Assembly (NCBI RefSeq): GCF_025370875.1
Contig: NZ_JAMXFD010000002.1
Location: 132,218-196,217 of the forward strand
Source: Laspinema palackyanum D2c
Lineage (GTDB): Bacteria; Cyanobacteriota; Cyanobacteriia; Cyanobacteriales; Laspinemataceae
Direction: 5' to 3'
DNA length: 64,000 nt
Part shown: piece after piece, positions 39,246 through 49,173 of the stretch
Layout of the letters: each line of letters opens with the position of its first letter
Position numbering within the stretch: the first letter of the stretch is position 1
Program-made: the position numbers and the translations under genes
The notes under the pieces: model-generated
Seen by the model: the letters and a program-made list of their open reading frames with translations, nothing else
Databases searched by the model: none
What the model was told of the DNA's origin: nothing

Positions 39246-40283
39246 CAAAAGACTGCCTAGACTAGGACTGCGATCGAGTATTCACTCGAACAAAGGGACA
39301 AGACACCGGGTTTCATCGCCGGGATTTGCTGCTAATTGTGACAAAATTTCTCCAGGAACCCGGTTTGTCTCCCCAGTCCTGTACCTCAAGACTGATTTTC
39401 TGTTGGAGAAGGACTGAAGAAACCGCAACGGAAACCGGGGAGAATGCCTGATCCCATCCGAGATTTAATTTCCGCAACGCATAAGAAATTCATATCGAAC
39501 TCTCCACCGGGCGATCGCCGTGCCTCCATAGAATTTCATCATTCAATTTTAGGGGGCAATTCCCTCCAAACCCTTGGCAGGTGGGCTTACATCCCCAAAC
39601 TCTTGGCAAGACAGAGGGGGCAGGGGGGAGAGAATTAAGACAGGGATCATTCCAGGGATACGGTTGTGTTTTAGAGTTAAATCTGCTTAAAGTCTCATCT
39701 GAAGGATTGAGGTAAAACACCTCAAATCCAAACTTGGTACATCTACTGAAATTGGGAGTCGGGTCAATTCCAGTCTGGGTCAAGTTCTGTTAAATCAGGA
39801 AACAACCCGGACGGTGGCAAGAGTTTCGGTATCTGTAAAGCGACCCGAGAGCGAGTTTTTCTCCTGATCCCCGGTTAGAATTAAGGGGCCTAAAAGGGCG
39901 CTAAACGGAGCTACAGGGTCATTCAACCAGATTCGTAGCGATTGAAACAGGGATTGCCGTCTGAATGCCTTATAATCACCAAACAGCAGCTTATTTCTGA
40001 ATCAGGGGGCTTGTCTCCTCCCATTCAGGGCAGAACGGAACGCGAAAGCGAAGAAGTGAATTTAGCCTGAAAGAAGCGCTGGATAAAGGAATATAAATTG
40101 CCCGTTAACATTTTGTGAACAATACCAACTTGTCGAAAACAGAAAATCAGGGTAATCTTGCCTAAGTAACATTCTGTTGTCAGTGACTTCGGTCTCTGCT
40201 GTGATGTGATCTGCATCATAGACTAGTGGTAAATTCATTGACTCAAAAGACAGTTAAGCACTGGTCGTTAGGAGGTCGTTTTT
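39246..40283. other. 1.04-kb region without a convincing gene
   Basis: Short frames only. It contains an imperfect AAACCCTTGGCAGGTGGG / CCCCAAACTCTTGGCAAG repetition near 39570-39610. The last 100 bp precede the envelope endopeptidase and should hold its promoter. The ribosome-binding site GGAGG lies at 40271-40275. Confidence 0.4.
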
Positions 40284-42881
40284 TTGAAACGAGCATTTCC
40301 GCAGAAGGTAAAACCTGTTCCATCCTGTGCCGCCGATAGCAATCGGACGGTGGGAGAGATTAGACAGGTACTCGCTGGCCCCCGTAAGGTTCGCACCTCG
40401 GCAGCCATGATTGGACTTGCAATTTCGATGGGGGCGTCTAGCATATTGCTGCCTCAACAAGGCGAAGGTGCTGGAGCATCAGAGCCACCGATCGCCGCAG
40501 ATACAACTGCGACGGATCCCGGTTCTTGGTCCACACTGGAGGCAGAAACAGCCTCAACAGAGGAGGCCGGAACCCAGATAGCAGAACAAACCCTAGAGGA
40601 CTCTGCTGTAGAACCCCAAGTTCAGGAAGAAGCAACTCCCTGGACCCTCACTGAACAGGGTCCGGTACCCTCACAGGTCGCCTCTAATCCAGGCGATCGC
40701 GGCGAAGCCGAAGGAACCGGGGAAGTCAACTCAACCCTTCCATACCCACAGGAATTGGCTCGCGAAGGGAACCCTGCTGGCGCAAGTTTTAGCTGGCAAA
40801 TAGCAGACGAAATCCGGCCTGAGTCCGGGATGTCCCTGGAAGAAGGGGTTCAGTCCGGTGAAAACGGTCTGTATCCAAGTCAGGCGGAGTTGTGGGGTGA
40901 GGAGTCGGTTAATTCAGTTGTGGAATCATCCTTGGGAATGTCTCAGGAGTCCGACGGCCCCGGGCCGGAAATGGCTCCTTATGGATTAGTTCCCCAGGTC
41001 GAAGGTCAAGAGTCCCAGGAAGGGACCGTTGTTGACTCCCTCTCCTTAGAGGAGAGAGCAAACGAACCCTTACTCGGGGACATAAGGCCCGAGGGGGAAG
41101 CTAGACCGTCCGAGGTCAATTCCGAACGAACTTCCCCCGGTTGGCAATCCTATTTGGAAGAAAATGCCACCGGGAACGCCTGGGAAAATTCCCAACCGGC
41201 TACAACGGAAGTGAACTCCGGTGAAACGTCTGGATTGGTCCCCTTAGTGACCCCCGAATTGGAGAACTCTCAGGAATCAGTACAGCCTGAGTTATCCAGC
41301 CTCCAGGAAGCCGAGAAGGACGATCGCACGGCGTTAGACCTGGCTGAACCCGATATGAATGGGGCGATCGCGATTCCTGCCGTAGAAAGTGCAACAGCAT
41401 CGCGCATCTACCAAGTCAGTTTCGGAGATACCCTGGATGCGATCGCACTGCGTAATGGCGTCTCCGCAGAAAAAATCGTTGAAGCTAATAACCTCAACGA
41501 TCCAGACTTACTCGAAGTCAATCAGACGATTAAAATTCCGTTGAGTCCAACGGAACCGGGACTTAACCCCATCGCGGGGGACCTTAGTTCCCTCACCCGC
41601 GCTCAAGCAAGGGGTCTGTCTGCATCAGAAAAAAGTGATGTCGTTGCTTTACCTAAACCAATCACAACGGACACCACCTTTTCACTGGCTGCCCCAAGTA
41701 AACCATCAGAAGCGATCGCCTCGATTCCGGAAACCGCCGTTTCAGTGATGGCTCGATCTCCAGAAAGCTCATCAGACTCGATGACTCGCGATCGCTCAGT
41801 CAGCGAAGAGATGCTCCCGGGGACCACAACCCCAGCCCTAGTTGCTCAAGCGGCTCCCTCCGTGGAAACAGAAGCCGATGAAAGTGACCATATTGATGGG
41901 TTAAGGGCTGACATTCTCAAACTGCGGCAAAAGTATCGGGAACAAGAAGCCCTCGGTCAACACTCCCAAATTGAGGCAGTAGAGACCACTTCTCAACCGG
42001 AAAACGAGACTTCTATCGCCGAAAACTCTTTGAGAGTCCAACCGCAACTTTCCGCTCAAGCGGATGACAGCAGCGCGTTCTCTGAGTCCCTACAGGCTCA
42101 TGCGATCGAACCCGAGCTGCTCGAAAACCGTTACGTGGATAGTTTACGAGTGGAAATCGAAAAACTTCGCGAAAAATACAAAACTGAAAACCTCAGTTTA
42201 GAAGCGACAGGGGAATCCGTCCCAGCGACCCTCCCCAATACCCAGGCCGTTCGGACCACTTCCACTGCCCCTTCTGGGCCATCAGAACGAATCAATCCCC
42301 AGTTCAACCCTAAGCCGAACGAAACCTTAGAAAACGCCCCCAGAGCACAGGAACGCCAAAGAGAACAGCTCGTCGCCGTAGCGCCGGTGGGATCTGAAAC
42401 ATACGCACCCCTGATGCAGCCTGCTGTGGGACAGATAGTCTCTCCAGAGTTACCCCCGTTAAAAACTCCGGATACCTACCTACCCGACAGTCCGCCTACC
42501 TTTAATGGCTATATTTGGCCTGCTCATGGCGTGTTTACTTCTGGTTATGGCTGGCGCTGGGGTCGGATGCACCGAGGTATCGATATCGCCGGACCCACCG
42601 GCACCCCGATTTATGCCGCCGCCACTGGTGTAGTTATCACTGCGGGGTGGAACTCCGGTGGTTATGGAAATCTGGTTGAGATCGAGCATCCTGATGGCAG
42701 TGTTACCCTCTACGCCCACAATCACCGGATTATGGTGCAAGAAGGACAGCAAGTCGAACAAGGTCAACAAGTTGCTGAAATGGGAAGCACCGGCTTCAGC
42801 ACTGGACCCCACCTGCACTTTGAAATCCATACCGCTGGACAAGGTGCAGTCAATCCAATGGCACTGCTGCCACCCGAATAA
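40284..42881 (+). CDS. LysM and M23 peptidoglycan endopeptidase (envelope protein)
   Basis: 865 residues from a TTG start placed 8 bases after GGAGG; no upstream ATG fits. A hydrophobic segment at about 38-57 (AAMIGLAISMGASSILL) behind a basic N-terminus acts as signal or anchor. A long acidic low-complexity region (60-370) follows, then one LysM (about 372-420, YQVSFGDTLDAIALRNGVS). Two copies of an (I/V)DxLRxxIxKLRxKY helix lie near 540 and 620. The M23 domain at about 745-860 has the zinc ligands in HRGID and HLHFE. It probably binds and trims peptidoglycan or activates amidases. A hairpin terminator follows. Confidence 0.9.
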   Translation: MKRAFPQKVKPVPSCAADSNRTVGEIRQVLAGPRKVRTSAAMIGLAISMGASSILLPQQGEGAGASEPPIAADTTATDPGSWSTLEAETASTEEAGTQIAEQTLEDSAVEPQVQEEATPWTLTEQGPVPSQVASNPGDRGEAEGTGEVNSTLPYPQELAREGNPAGASFSWQIADEIRPESGMSLEEGVQSGENGLYPSQAELWGEESVNSVVESSLGMSQESDGPGPEMAPYGLVPQVEGQESQEGTVVDSLSLEERANEPLLGDIRPEGEARPSEVNSERTSPGWQSYLEENATGNAWENSQPATTEVNSGETSGLVPLVTPELENSQESVQPELSSLQEAEKDDRTALDLAEPDMNGAIAIPAVESATASRIYQVSFGDTLDAIALRNGVSAEKIVEANNLNDPDLLEVNQTIKIPLSPTEPGLNPIAGDLSSLTRAQARGLSASEKSDVVALPKPITTDTTFSLAAPSKPSEAIASIPETAVSVMARSPESSSDSMTRDRSVSEEMLPGTTTPALVAQAAPSVETEADESDHIDGLRADILKLRQKYREQEALGQHSQIEAVETTSQPENETSIAENSLRVQPQLSAQADDSSAFSESLQAHAIEPELLENRYVDSLRVEIEKLREKYKTENLSLEATGESVPATLPNTQAVRTTSTAPSGPSERINPQFNPKPNETLENAPRAQERQREQLVAVAPVGSETYAPLMQPAVGQIVSPELPPLKTPDTYLPDSPPTFNGYIWPAHGVFTSGYGWRWGRMHRGIDIAGPTGTPIYAAATGVVITAGWNSGGYGNLVEIEHPDGSVTLYAHNHRIMVQEGQQVEQGQQVAEMGSTGFSTGPHLHFEIHTAGQGAVNPMALLPPE

Positions 42882-42942
42882 ATCACCCATTTATTCTTCT
42901 CGGGGGGTTTTCGGAATCAGATCCGACTTCCCCCTCTTGATT

Positions 42943-42968
42943 TAGCCCGTATGATTGCGGGCTTTTTT
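42943..42968 (+). terminator. rho-independent terminator
   Basis: AGCCCG/CGGGCT stem with a short loop followed by six T residues, about 60 bp after the M23 gene. Confidence 0.85.
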
Positions 42969-43004
42969 ATTGGAAGATGGGGGAGATGGGGAGGATGGGG
43001 AGGA

Positions 43005-43217
43005 TGTTCGTAGTAACGACTTCAGTCGTTGCTCTCGTGTTATGGCTAATGCCATAACACGAGCAATTTCAGCGTCTACCGCCTTGCCTGCTTGGAAACT
43101 AGGAGACAGAGCCTGACATTGGGGCGTTACTTGGCTGAAGCCAAGTAACGCGGAAACGACTAAAGTCGTTACTACAAACTAAGAAAGATAACGACTAAAG
43201 TCGTTACTACGAACATG
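43005..43217. repeat. repeat cluster: three family-B and two family-E hairpins
   Basis: Family B at about 43012-43030, 43153-43175 and 43191-43213 (AACGACTTCAGTCGTT and AACGACTAAAGTCGTT forms). Family E at 43034-43063 (13-base arms, loop TAAT) and 43124-43151 (12-base arms, loop TGAA). It lies between convergent genes. Confidence 0.85.
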
Positions 43218-43245
43218 GACCCCATCCTCCCCATCTCCCCGATCT

Positions 43246-43539
43246 TCACCCCTCCTCACCCGATCGCCCAAGTGCTTGCCGGAATCCCAACACGATTAAA
43301 ATGTTAGAGAGGGTCAAAAACACCTCCGCCCCTCCATGTAACAAATCCACATTGGCTAAGGACTGGTGATAGACTTTGAGGGCATAAATCCCCGTGGGAA
43401 TGGTTACCGCAACAAAGACTAAAGTGCCGTAAAACCCAATCAATGCTAACCGGGGCATTTTCCCCGAACGAGTCATAAACCATAAAAATCCCAGATAGGG
43501 AAATAGGGAAACCGCAAACAAAGTATCTTTAGAAATCAT
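43246..43539 (-). CDS. DUF3593 membrane protein
   Basis: 97 residues with three predicted membrane helices (LFAVSLFPYLGFLWFM, LALIGFYGTLVFVAVTIPTGIYAL, GGAEVFLTLSNILIVLGF). Conserved in cyanobacteria and plastid-bearing eukaryotes; function unknown. It follows the DUF2499 gene by 79 bp on the same strand; this pairing is usual. Confidence 0.87.
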   Translation of the reverse strand: MISKDTLFAVSLFPYLGFLWFMTRSGKMPRLALIGFYGTLVFVAVTIPTGIYALKVYHQSLANVDLLHGGAEVFLTLSNILIVLGFRQALGRSGEEG

Positions 43540-43618
43540 CGGTTTATCTTAAAAAGTTGTTGATTTTATCTACAAAATTCCGAGGAGTTAGTTAACGGAT
43601 TCCCCCGGGTTGATTGTA

Positions 43619-43981
43619 TTATTTCTGAGGACCGATCGCCGGTTCCTGACTCTCCTCTATTAACGTAGAATCCTGAGATTTGTCCTGAAGTTTTGCCGAT
43701 CGCCAAATCCACCAAGCAGCTAGACAGAGGGTACAGTTTCCCACTACCGTCATCGTCGCTTGTAGGGTTACCAACCAATCTAAGGAGGTGGGATTATCAA
43801 AATAGTGCCAGGTACAAGCACACATCGCCCCCACCAATGCTGGAAGCATGGCAAAGGATAATCCTCGCCAATAGCGATCGCCCGTGAATTCGCCATAGCG
43901 CCAAATCAGCCAAATGGCGGCGATCCACTCAATGACGCTGGAAATGTGAATCATCCAGGTGGGAATAGAGAGGGCGTGCAT
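43619..43981 (-). CDS. DUF2499 membrane protein
   Basis: 120 residues with four hydrophobic segments. The signature HALSIPTWMIHISSVIEWI is followed by the central ALVGAMCACTWHYFDN motif with conserved cysteine and histidine. The C-terminal tail is polar. A cyanobacterial/plastid family of unknown function, probably thylakoid or inner-membrane. It leads the DUF2499-DUF3593 operon. Confidence 0.87.
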   Translation of the reverse strand: MHALSIPTWMIHISSVIEWIAAIWLIWRYGEFTGDRYWRGLSFAMLPALVGAMCACTWHYFDNPTSLDWLVTLQATMTVVGNCTLCLAAWWIWRSAKLQDKSQDSTLIEESQEPAIGPQK

Positions 43982-44152
43982 GAATTTAATCGGTAAAAAA
44001 TAGACAACACAATAGGCATTAGCCCTTGTTGTGTTTTATTTTAACCCGATTGGGCAGGACTCCAACCTCTTGACAAGAGTGATGGGTTAATCCTGTTATT
44101 GAGGTAAGCGCAGAAAATTTAATCCATTGCCGAGTTTGACAGGAGGAAGATT

Positions 44153-45217
44153 GTGGGGCCAATTCGGGCAGTCTGTTGTGGATATTATGGAAAAGGGAAT
44201 GCCGGGGATGAGGCACTATTAGCCTCGTTATTGCAGATGCTGCCGGAAGGGGTCACCCCAGTGGTGCTATCGGGTAATCCCCCCCAGACTCGCGATCGCT
44301 ACCAAGTCGCTGCCTACAATCGGATGTCTGCCTTTTCTGTCTGGCAAGTGCTGCGGCAGTCGGATGTGTTTATTTGGGGGGGAGGTAGCTTGATCCAAGA
44401 TGTCACCAGCGCAGTGAGCCCCTTATATTATGCCGGGTTGATGGGATTGGCGCAGGGACTGGGATTGAAAACCATCGCCTGGGGACAAGGGGTCGGTCCT
44501 TTAAAACGCCCCTTCACCCGCCAGATTGCGAAACAGACTTTTTCTCGATGCACTCGGGTGAGTGTGCGCGATCGCGGTTCTGCTGCTTTACTCGCCGAAT
44601 GGCAGATTCCCTTTACAATGGCACCGGATCCGGTTTGGGCGTTAGAAGGGAAACCCGTTCCCGGGTTGTGGGATTTACCCGCCCCTCGGGTTGCGGTAAA
44701 CTTGCGATCGCATCCCCTGTTAACTCCCGCCCGATTAGACACTCTCACTCGTGCCTTAATTTCCTTTCAAAAAGCCACAAATACCTGTCTGTTATTGGTC
44801 CCGTTTCAAGCGTCTCAAGATTTGGCGATCGCTCAATCCATTCAAGCTCAACTTCCCGGTCCCAATCATCTATTTATGCTCGAAGACCCCCGGGAACTCA
44901 AAGGACTGTTTCGCGGGGTAGAAATGACCATCGGAATGCGATTACATAGTTTAATTATGGCTGCTGCGGAAGGATGTCGCTGTTTTGCCATTAGTTATGA
45001 TCCGAAAGTGACTCAACTCATGGCTGAATTAGAACTCCCCGGTTGGGAATTAGCTGATATCCCCGAAGACCCCAATATTATTAGTAAACTTTGGATAGAA
45101 CACTATGCCAATGGTGAACCCCTTTCTGATATCTCCATTCAAGCCATTGTCGATCGCGCCTTGATTCATGAAGAACTCTTGCATACTTTCTTTGCCAATT
45201 TTTTCAGCAGTTTCTAG
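44153..45217 (+). CDS. csaB: polysaccharide pyruvyl transferase CsaB
   Basis: 354 residues from a GTG preceded by AGGAGGA. N-terminal motif CCGYYGKGNAGDEALLASLLQML and the internal IWGGGSLIQDVTS and GMRLHSLIMAAAEG are those of CsaB/WcaK pyruvyltransferases. In bacteria with S-layers, CsaB adds ketal-pyruvate to the secondary cell-wall polymer that anchors SLH-domain proteins; cyanobacterial outer-membrane porins with SLH domains make the same role plausible. Confidence 0.9.
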   Translation: MGPIRAVCCGYYGKGNAGDEALLASLLQMLPEGVTPVVLSGNPPQTRDRYQVAAYNRMSAFSVWQVLRQSDVFIWGGGSLIQDVTSAVSPLYYAGLMGLAQGLGLKTIAWGQGVGPLKRPFTRQIAKQTFSRCTRVSVRDRGSAALLAEWQIPFTMAPDPVWALEGKPVPGLWDLPAPRVAVNLRSHPLLTPARLDTLTRALISFQKATNTCLLLVPFQASQDLAIAQSIQAQLPGPNHLFMLEDPRELKGLFRGVEMTIGMRLHSLIMAAAEGCRCFAISYDPKVTQLMAELELPGWELADIPEDPNIISKLWIEHYANGEPLSDISIQAIVDRALIHEELLHTFFANFFSSF

Positions 45218-45253
45218 GGGATTTGTATCCGCTGAAATTCCCAAAAAAAGTAG

Positions 45254-45316
45254 AAATTGTAGGGTGGGCACTGCCCACCGTAAGGAGTAAGGTGGGCAGT
45301 GCCCACCCTACAATTT
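45254..45316. repeat. family-C double palindrome
   Basis: 63 bp. An outer inverted repeat AAATTGTAGGGTGGGCA/TGCCCACCCTACAATTT encloses inner GGTGGGCA/TGCCCACC pairs. The same unit lies at 18246-18299 and 57082-57131. Here it is about 35 bp behind csaB and may serve as its terminator. Confidence 0.8.
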
Positions 45317-45464
45317 GATGGCAGATTACTCCAGATTTTTTCTATAAACTTGGGTTTTTATCCCGATTTCCCCGGTCCTGAAAAGATTGCACCACTTGGC
45401 AAACTGAACCCAAATGCGATAAAATTATACTCCCCATTGCCTAATTTTCTAGGAGGTCTTTAGA

Positions 45465-46115
45465 TTGGTTCGAGTACGAGTCCGACAGCACGTTAATCCC
45501 CTCAGTTATGCCTATCAAACCCCGATTGTACCCCCAACGTGGTCACAAATTTATACCAATCCCGCCCAACCTTTGCATTTAGATATTGGCTGTGCTTGGG
45601 GACGGTTTTTATTACAGATGGCGGCGAAAGAACCGGATTGTAATTTTCTGGGAGTTGAAATCCGCGAGCCTTTAGTAGAAACGGCACTGGCGGAACGGGA
45701 TGAACAGAAATTAAGCAATTTACACTTTATTTTTTGCAATATCAATCATGCCTTTGCTCCCTTGATTGAGAGCTTACCTCCGGGGATTTTGCACCGGGTT
45801 TCGATTCAATTTCCCGACCCTTGGTTTAAAAAGCGCCATCAAAAACGGCGAGTGGTTCAACCGGAATTAGTGGAAAATGTGGCCAAGTATCTTGTCCCGG
45901 GGGGGATGGTTTTTCTGCAATCGGATGTTCATGAGGTGGCGGTAGAAATGCGCGATCGCTTTGCAGAACATCCCGGCTTTGAACGGCAAGGGGACGCGGA
46001 TTGGTTGCCGGAAAATCCGCTGCCAGTAGCAACAGAACGAGAACAGTCAACCCTAGATAAAAATGAGCCGGTTTACCGGGTTGTCTTTCTTAAAAAAGGG
46101 GAAATTCCGGGATAA
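45465..46115 (+). CDS. trmB: tRNA (guanine-46-N7)-methyltransferase
   Basis: 216 residues from a TTG with AGGAGG 8-9 bases before it. SAM-binding motif LHLDIGCAWGRFLLQMA, then FLGVEIREPLVE; the catalytic/tRNA-binding stretch is VSIQFPDPWFKKRHQKRRVV. It methylates G46 in the tRNA variable loop. Single-gene unit between csaB and the NCS2 permease. Confidence 0.95.
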   Translation: MVRVRVRQHVNPLSYAYQTPIVPPTWSQIYTNPAQPLHLDIGCAWGRFLLQMAAKEPDCNFLGVEIREPLVETALAERDEQKLSNLHFIFCNINHAFAPLIESLPPGILHRVSIQFPDPWFKKRHQKRRVVQPELVENVAKYLVPGGMVFLQSDVHEVAVEMRDRFAEHPGFERQGDADWLPENPLPVATEREQSTLDKNEPVYRVVFLKKGEIPG

Positions 46116-46206
46116 AAATGGGGAAAGTATGGGGAGTTGCAGTATCGGATGGGGCGGTCCTTTAGACTGGAGGCTGATTTTCTTTTTTTGAGGGAGACTA
46201 AAGAAG

Positions 46207-47628
46207 ATGAATCCAGACGATCGCCCCAATGCGATTCCCCCTAACCCAAATCAGAATTTCCAACTGGCGATTGCCCGATTTTTCAAATTTCGAGAAAATC
46301 ACACGAACTTTCGCACGGAAATCATTGCTGGAGTGACTACGTTTATGACGATGGCTTATATTTTAGCCGTGAATCCAGCAATTTTATCCAATGGGATATT
46401 TTTAGAGAGTTCCGGGGATTTATTTGGGGAGTTAGTCATTGCCACCGCACTCTCGTCAGCGATCGCCACGTTAGTGATGGCAGTAACATCAAACTATCCC
46501 TTTGCCCTTGCGCCCGGGATGGGATTAAATGCTTTTTTTGCTTTTTCTGTTGTCATTGGTTTAGGCATTGAGTGGCGGGTTGCCCTATCTGCCATTTTTA
46601 TCGAAGGGATTTTGTTTATTCTTCTCACTCTTTCCAAGGTGCGAAACCAAATTATTCAAGCGATTCCGGAATGCCTGAAACACGCAACTGCTGCGGGAAT
46701 TGGATTCTTTTTAGCTTATACTGCCCTGTCTGGAGATCCGGCAACGGGAGGGGCGGGAATTATTGTAGCGAACCCGGTGACGATTACGGGGTTGGGTAAT
46801 TTGCGGGAACCGGCAACGTTAGTGGCGATCGCCGGAATTGTGATTACCAGTGCAGCAGTGGCGCGTCGCATCACCGGGGCGCTGTTGTGGGGGATTCTGG
46901 CAACTGCCATCCTAGGCTGGATTTTGGGCGTTGCACCGCCTCCCCAGGGAATTGTGGCATTTCCTGCGTTTCCCGCACATTTGTTCGGACAGGCGATCGC
47001 CGGTTTGGCAGGGATTAGGGCGACCAATTTCTGGGATTTTATCGCCGTTACGTTTGTTTTTTTGTTTGTGGATTTGTTTGATACCATTGGTACTTTGGCG
47101 GGGGTGGGTATCCAGGCAGGATACATTCGGGAAAATGGAGAACTACCTCGGGCGACGGAAGCTTTGATGGCGGATGCGATCGGCACAACTGCCGGGGCGA
47201 TTCTGGGAACTTCTACGGTGACGACTTATATCGAGTCGGCAGCAGGAGTGGCGGAAGGGGGTCGCACCGGGTTTACCGGGGTGACTACTGCCTTGTTATT
47301 TGTGTTATCTATCTTTTTTATTCCGTTGTTCCAATCTGTCCCGGGGTTTGCTACGGCACCGGCTTTAGTAATTGTGGGGGTGTTGATGGCGGGGAATGTG
47401 AGGCGAATTCGCTGGGATGATCCGGCAGAGTCCATTCCCTCATTTTTAACGATTTTGGTGATGCCGTTGAGCTTTTCGATCGCGGAAGGGTTAGCGGTGG
47501 GGGCGATCGCTTATCCCTTGATCAAGTCGTTTCAAGGCAAAGCCCGAGAAACCACTCTCACCCAATGGATTTTAGCCGCTATTTTTGTCTTGCGGTTTGT
47601 TTACATGGCAGTGACTCCTTCTCTGTAA
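46207..47628 (+). CDS. NCS2 family purine permease (AzgA/PbuG type)
   Basis: 473 residues with about 12-14 membrane helices. Signatures: TEIIAGVTTFMTMAYILAVNP, APGMGLNAFFAFSVV, LFVDLFDTIGTLAGVG and the STVTTYIESAAGVAEGGRTG loop. This is the adenine/guanine/hypoxanthine proton symporter subgroup. Its proximity to purL/purF is not close enough to call functional linkage. Confidence 0.93.
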   Translation: MNPDDRPNAIPPNPNQNFQLAIARFFKFRENHTNFRTEIIAGVTTFMTMAYILAVNPAILSNGIFLESSGDLFGELVIATALSSAIATLVMAVTSNYPFALAPGMGLNAFFAFSVVIGLGIEWRVALSAIFIEGILFILLTLSKVRNQIIQAIPECLKHATAAGIGFFLAYTALSGDPATGGAGIIVANPVTITGLGNLREPATLVAIAGIVITSAAVARRITGALLWGILATAILGWILGVAPPPQGIVAFPAFPAHLFGQAIAGLAGIRATNFWDFIAVTFVFLFVDLFDTIGTLAGVGIQAGYIRENGELPRATEALMADAIGTTAGAILGTSTVTTYIESAAGVAEGGRTGFTGVTTALLFVLSIFFIPLFQSVPGFATAPALVIVGVLMAGNVRRIRWDDPAESIPSFLTILVMPLSFSIAEGLAVGAIAYPLIKSFQGKARETTLTQWILAAIFVLRFVYMAVTPSL

Positions 47629-48042
47629 AAATGCCCTTCCCCAGGAGGGGTATGGTATGTTCGTGGATTCAGAACCCGATATAAGGGTGAGCGAGAAACT
47701 CACCCTGAGTAACTCCCCTTACTTTGTGTTGATGTCCTAAGAGAGAGAAAATATTTGATAAATGTCTCTAAAAATACCTCATCGGATAGATGCAATAGAA
47801 CCCGGAATTACCCTTTGTTGTACCGCTGAATCCGGGCTAATCAATGATCGCCCGGGAAAGAGGTTAAATCTTGACTTTAGCTAAGTAAATTAACTCAACA
47901 GTGGTTTTTTTATTCTTGGTTAAAATTCACTCTTAAATCGTTCAGAAGTTGAAGGAATAGATCTCCCCGGAGGTAGAGGTATCTTTGGAACAATTTTACT
48001 TAGAATAAAAGCGTAAACACGAATGCAGGATACATTTTTATC
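47629..48042. other. 414-bp intergenic region
   Basis: No gene-like frame beyond about 30 codons. It holds the promoter of the PRC-barrel gene. I saw no member of the dispersed repeat families. Confidence 0.4.
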
Positions 48043-48918
48043 ATGGCTTTAGTGAAAATTCACGATTTTTATCCCAACTATCGAGACGAAATTTTTGGCG
48101 GTACAGATATTAAAGGAATGGATATCTATGCCGGTACAACCGATGAAAAAATCGGAACGGTTCACGACATTCTATTAGATGACACGGGACGTTTCCGCTA
48201 TCTGGTTGTTGATACAGGGTTCTGGATCTTCGGTAAAAAAGTGCTGCTTCCCATCGGATCAGCTCGGATTGATTATGATGCCGGACGGATTTATGCGATC
48301 GGCTTAGTGGACAAAAATCAAGCCGAACAGTTGCCCGAATATGACGAACTGCAACCGGTCGATTACGAGTATGAAGAGCGTGTGCGCGATGTCTACCGCG
48401 ATCGCACTGCGGTAACCGGCGCAGCAGCAACCCCCGCAGCATCCACGGCTGCTACCCGCACTCCCGATAGCTACCACTACGATCAAGAACCTCATCTTTA
48501 CGATCGCAACGATACCGACCACCGCAACATCAAACTCTATGAAGAACGTTTGATTGCTAACAAGAACCGTTACAAAGCCGGAGAAGTTACGGTTGGTAAG
48601 CGGGTAGAAACTGAAGTCGCTCGCGCTGCTGTTCCCGTAGAGAAAGAGCGGGTTGTGATTGAACGCACCAGTGCTGGCATGAGCGATGCCCAATCTGTGG
48701 CTCCCGGAACTGCGACTTTCCAAGAAGGCGAAATCGCACGCGCCGAAGTGTACGAAGAAACCGCTGACATCCATAAAGAAGCCTTTGTCCGCGAAAATGT
48801 CGAAATCCATAAGGAAGTCGAACGCGACATGGTAGAAGGTCAAGAAACCCTTCGTCGGGAAGAATTACAAGTGGATACCGAAGGTAAACCCGTGGTGGAA
48901 CGACGCCCCCGCAAGTAA
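48043..48918 (+). CDS. PRC-barrel and DUF2382 stress-type protein
   Basis: 291 residues. The PRC barrel covers about 15-105 (GMDIYAGTTDEKIGTVHDIL, FRYLVVDTGFWIFGKKVLLP). An alanine-rich linker at about 125-145 leads to DUF2382 (about 165-280, LYEERLIANKNRYKAGEVTVGKR), rich in alternating charges. Such proteins are general-stress or desiccation-associated in cyanobacteria and deinococci; the molecular role is unknown. The next gene is a paralogue. Confidence 0.87.
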   Translation: MALVKIHDFYPNYRDEIFGGTDIKGMDIYAGTTDEKIGTVHDILLDDTGRFRYLVVDTGFWIFGKKVLLPIGSARIDYDAGRIYAIGLVDKNQAEQLPEYDELQPVDYEYEERVRDVYRDRTAVTGAAATPAASTAATRTPDSYHYDQEPHLYDRNDTDHRNIKLYEERLIANKNRYKAGEVTVGKRVETEVARAAVPVEKERVVIERTSAGMSDAQSVAPGTATFQEGEIARAEVYEETADIHKEAFVRENVEIHKEVERDMVEGQETLRREELQVDTEGKPVVERRPRK

Positions 48919-48965
48919 GAGCCGGTTTTCCCTTCTCACTACAGACGGGCATGGGTAAACATCTC

Positions 48966-49002
48966 GGCCCGACCCCCTAAACCGGGGAATCGGGCCGGTT
49001 TC
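48966..49002 (+). terminator. terminator after the first PRC/DUF2382 gene
   Basis: GGCCCGA/TCGGGCC stem with an inner CCCC/GGGG pair, followed by GGTTTCTT, about 50 bp after the stop codon. Confidence 0.7.
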
Positions 49003-49061
49003 TTATCTGAACAGACCTTGGTGGTAGGAAACCGAACCCCATCACCAGGGTTCCTCATCTA

Positions 49062-49104
49062 ACCTGAGTCAAAAGCCAAGTATAACAAGGCTTTTGGCTC
49101 AGGT
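49062..49104. promoter_or_regulatory. 16-bp inverted repeat upstream of the second PRC/DUF2382 gene
   Basis: ACCTGAGTCAAAAGCC and GGCTTTTGGCTCAGGT are separated by 11 bases, with one mismatch. It lies 70 bp before the ATG at 49174. It may be a regulator-binding site or a second terminator; no T-run follows. Confidence 0.45.
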
Positions 49105-49173
49105 AGATTGACTAAAAATGGTTTTAAAATTTCGTCAAAATTTTTCAAATAACACTAAAGGAACAGTCACGCT

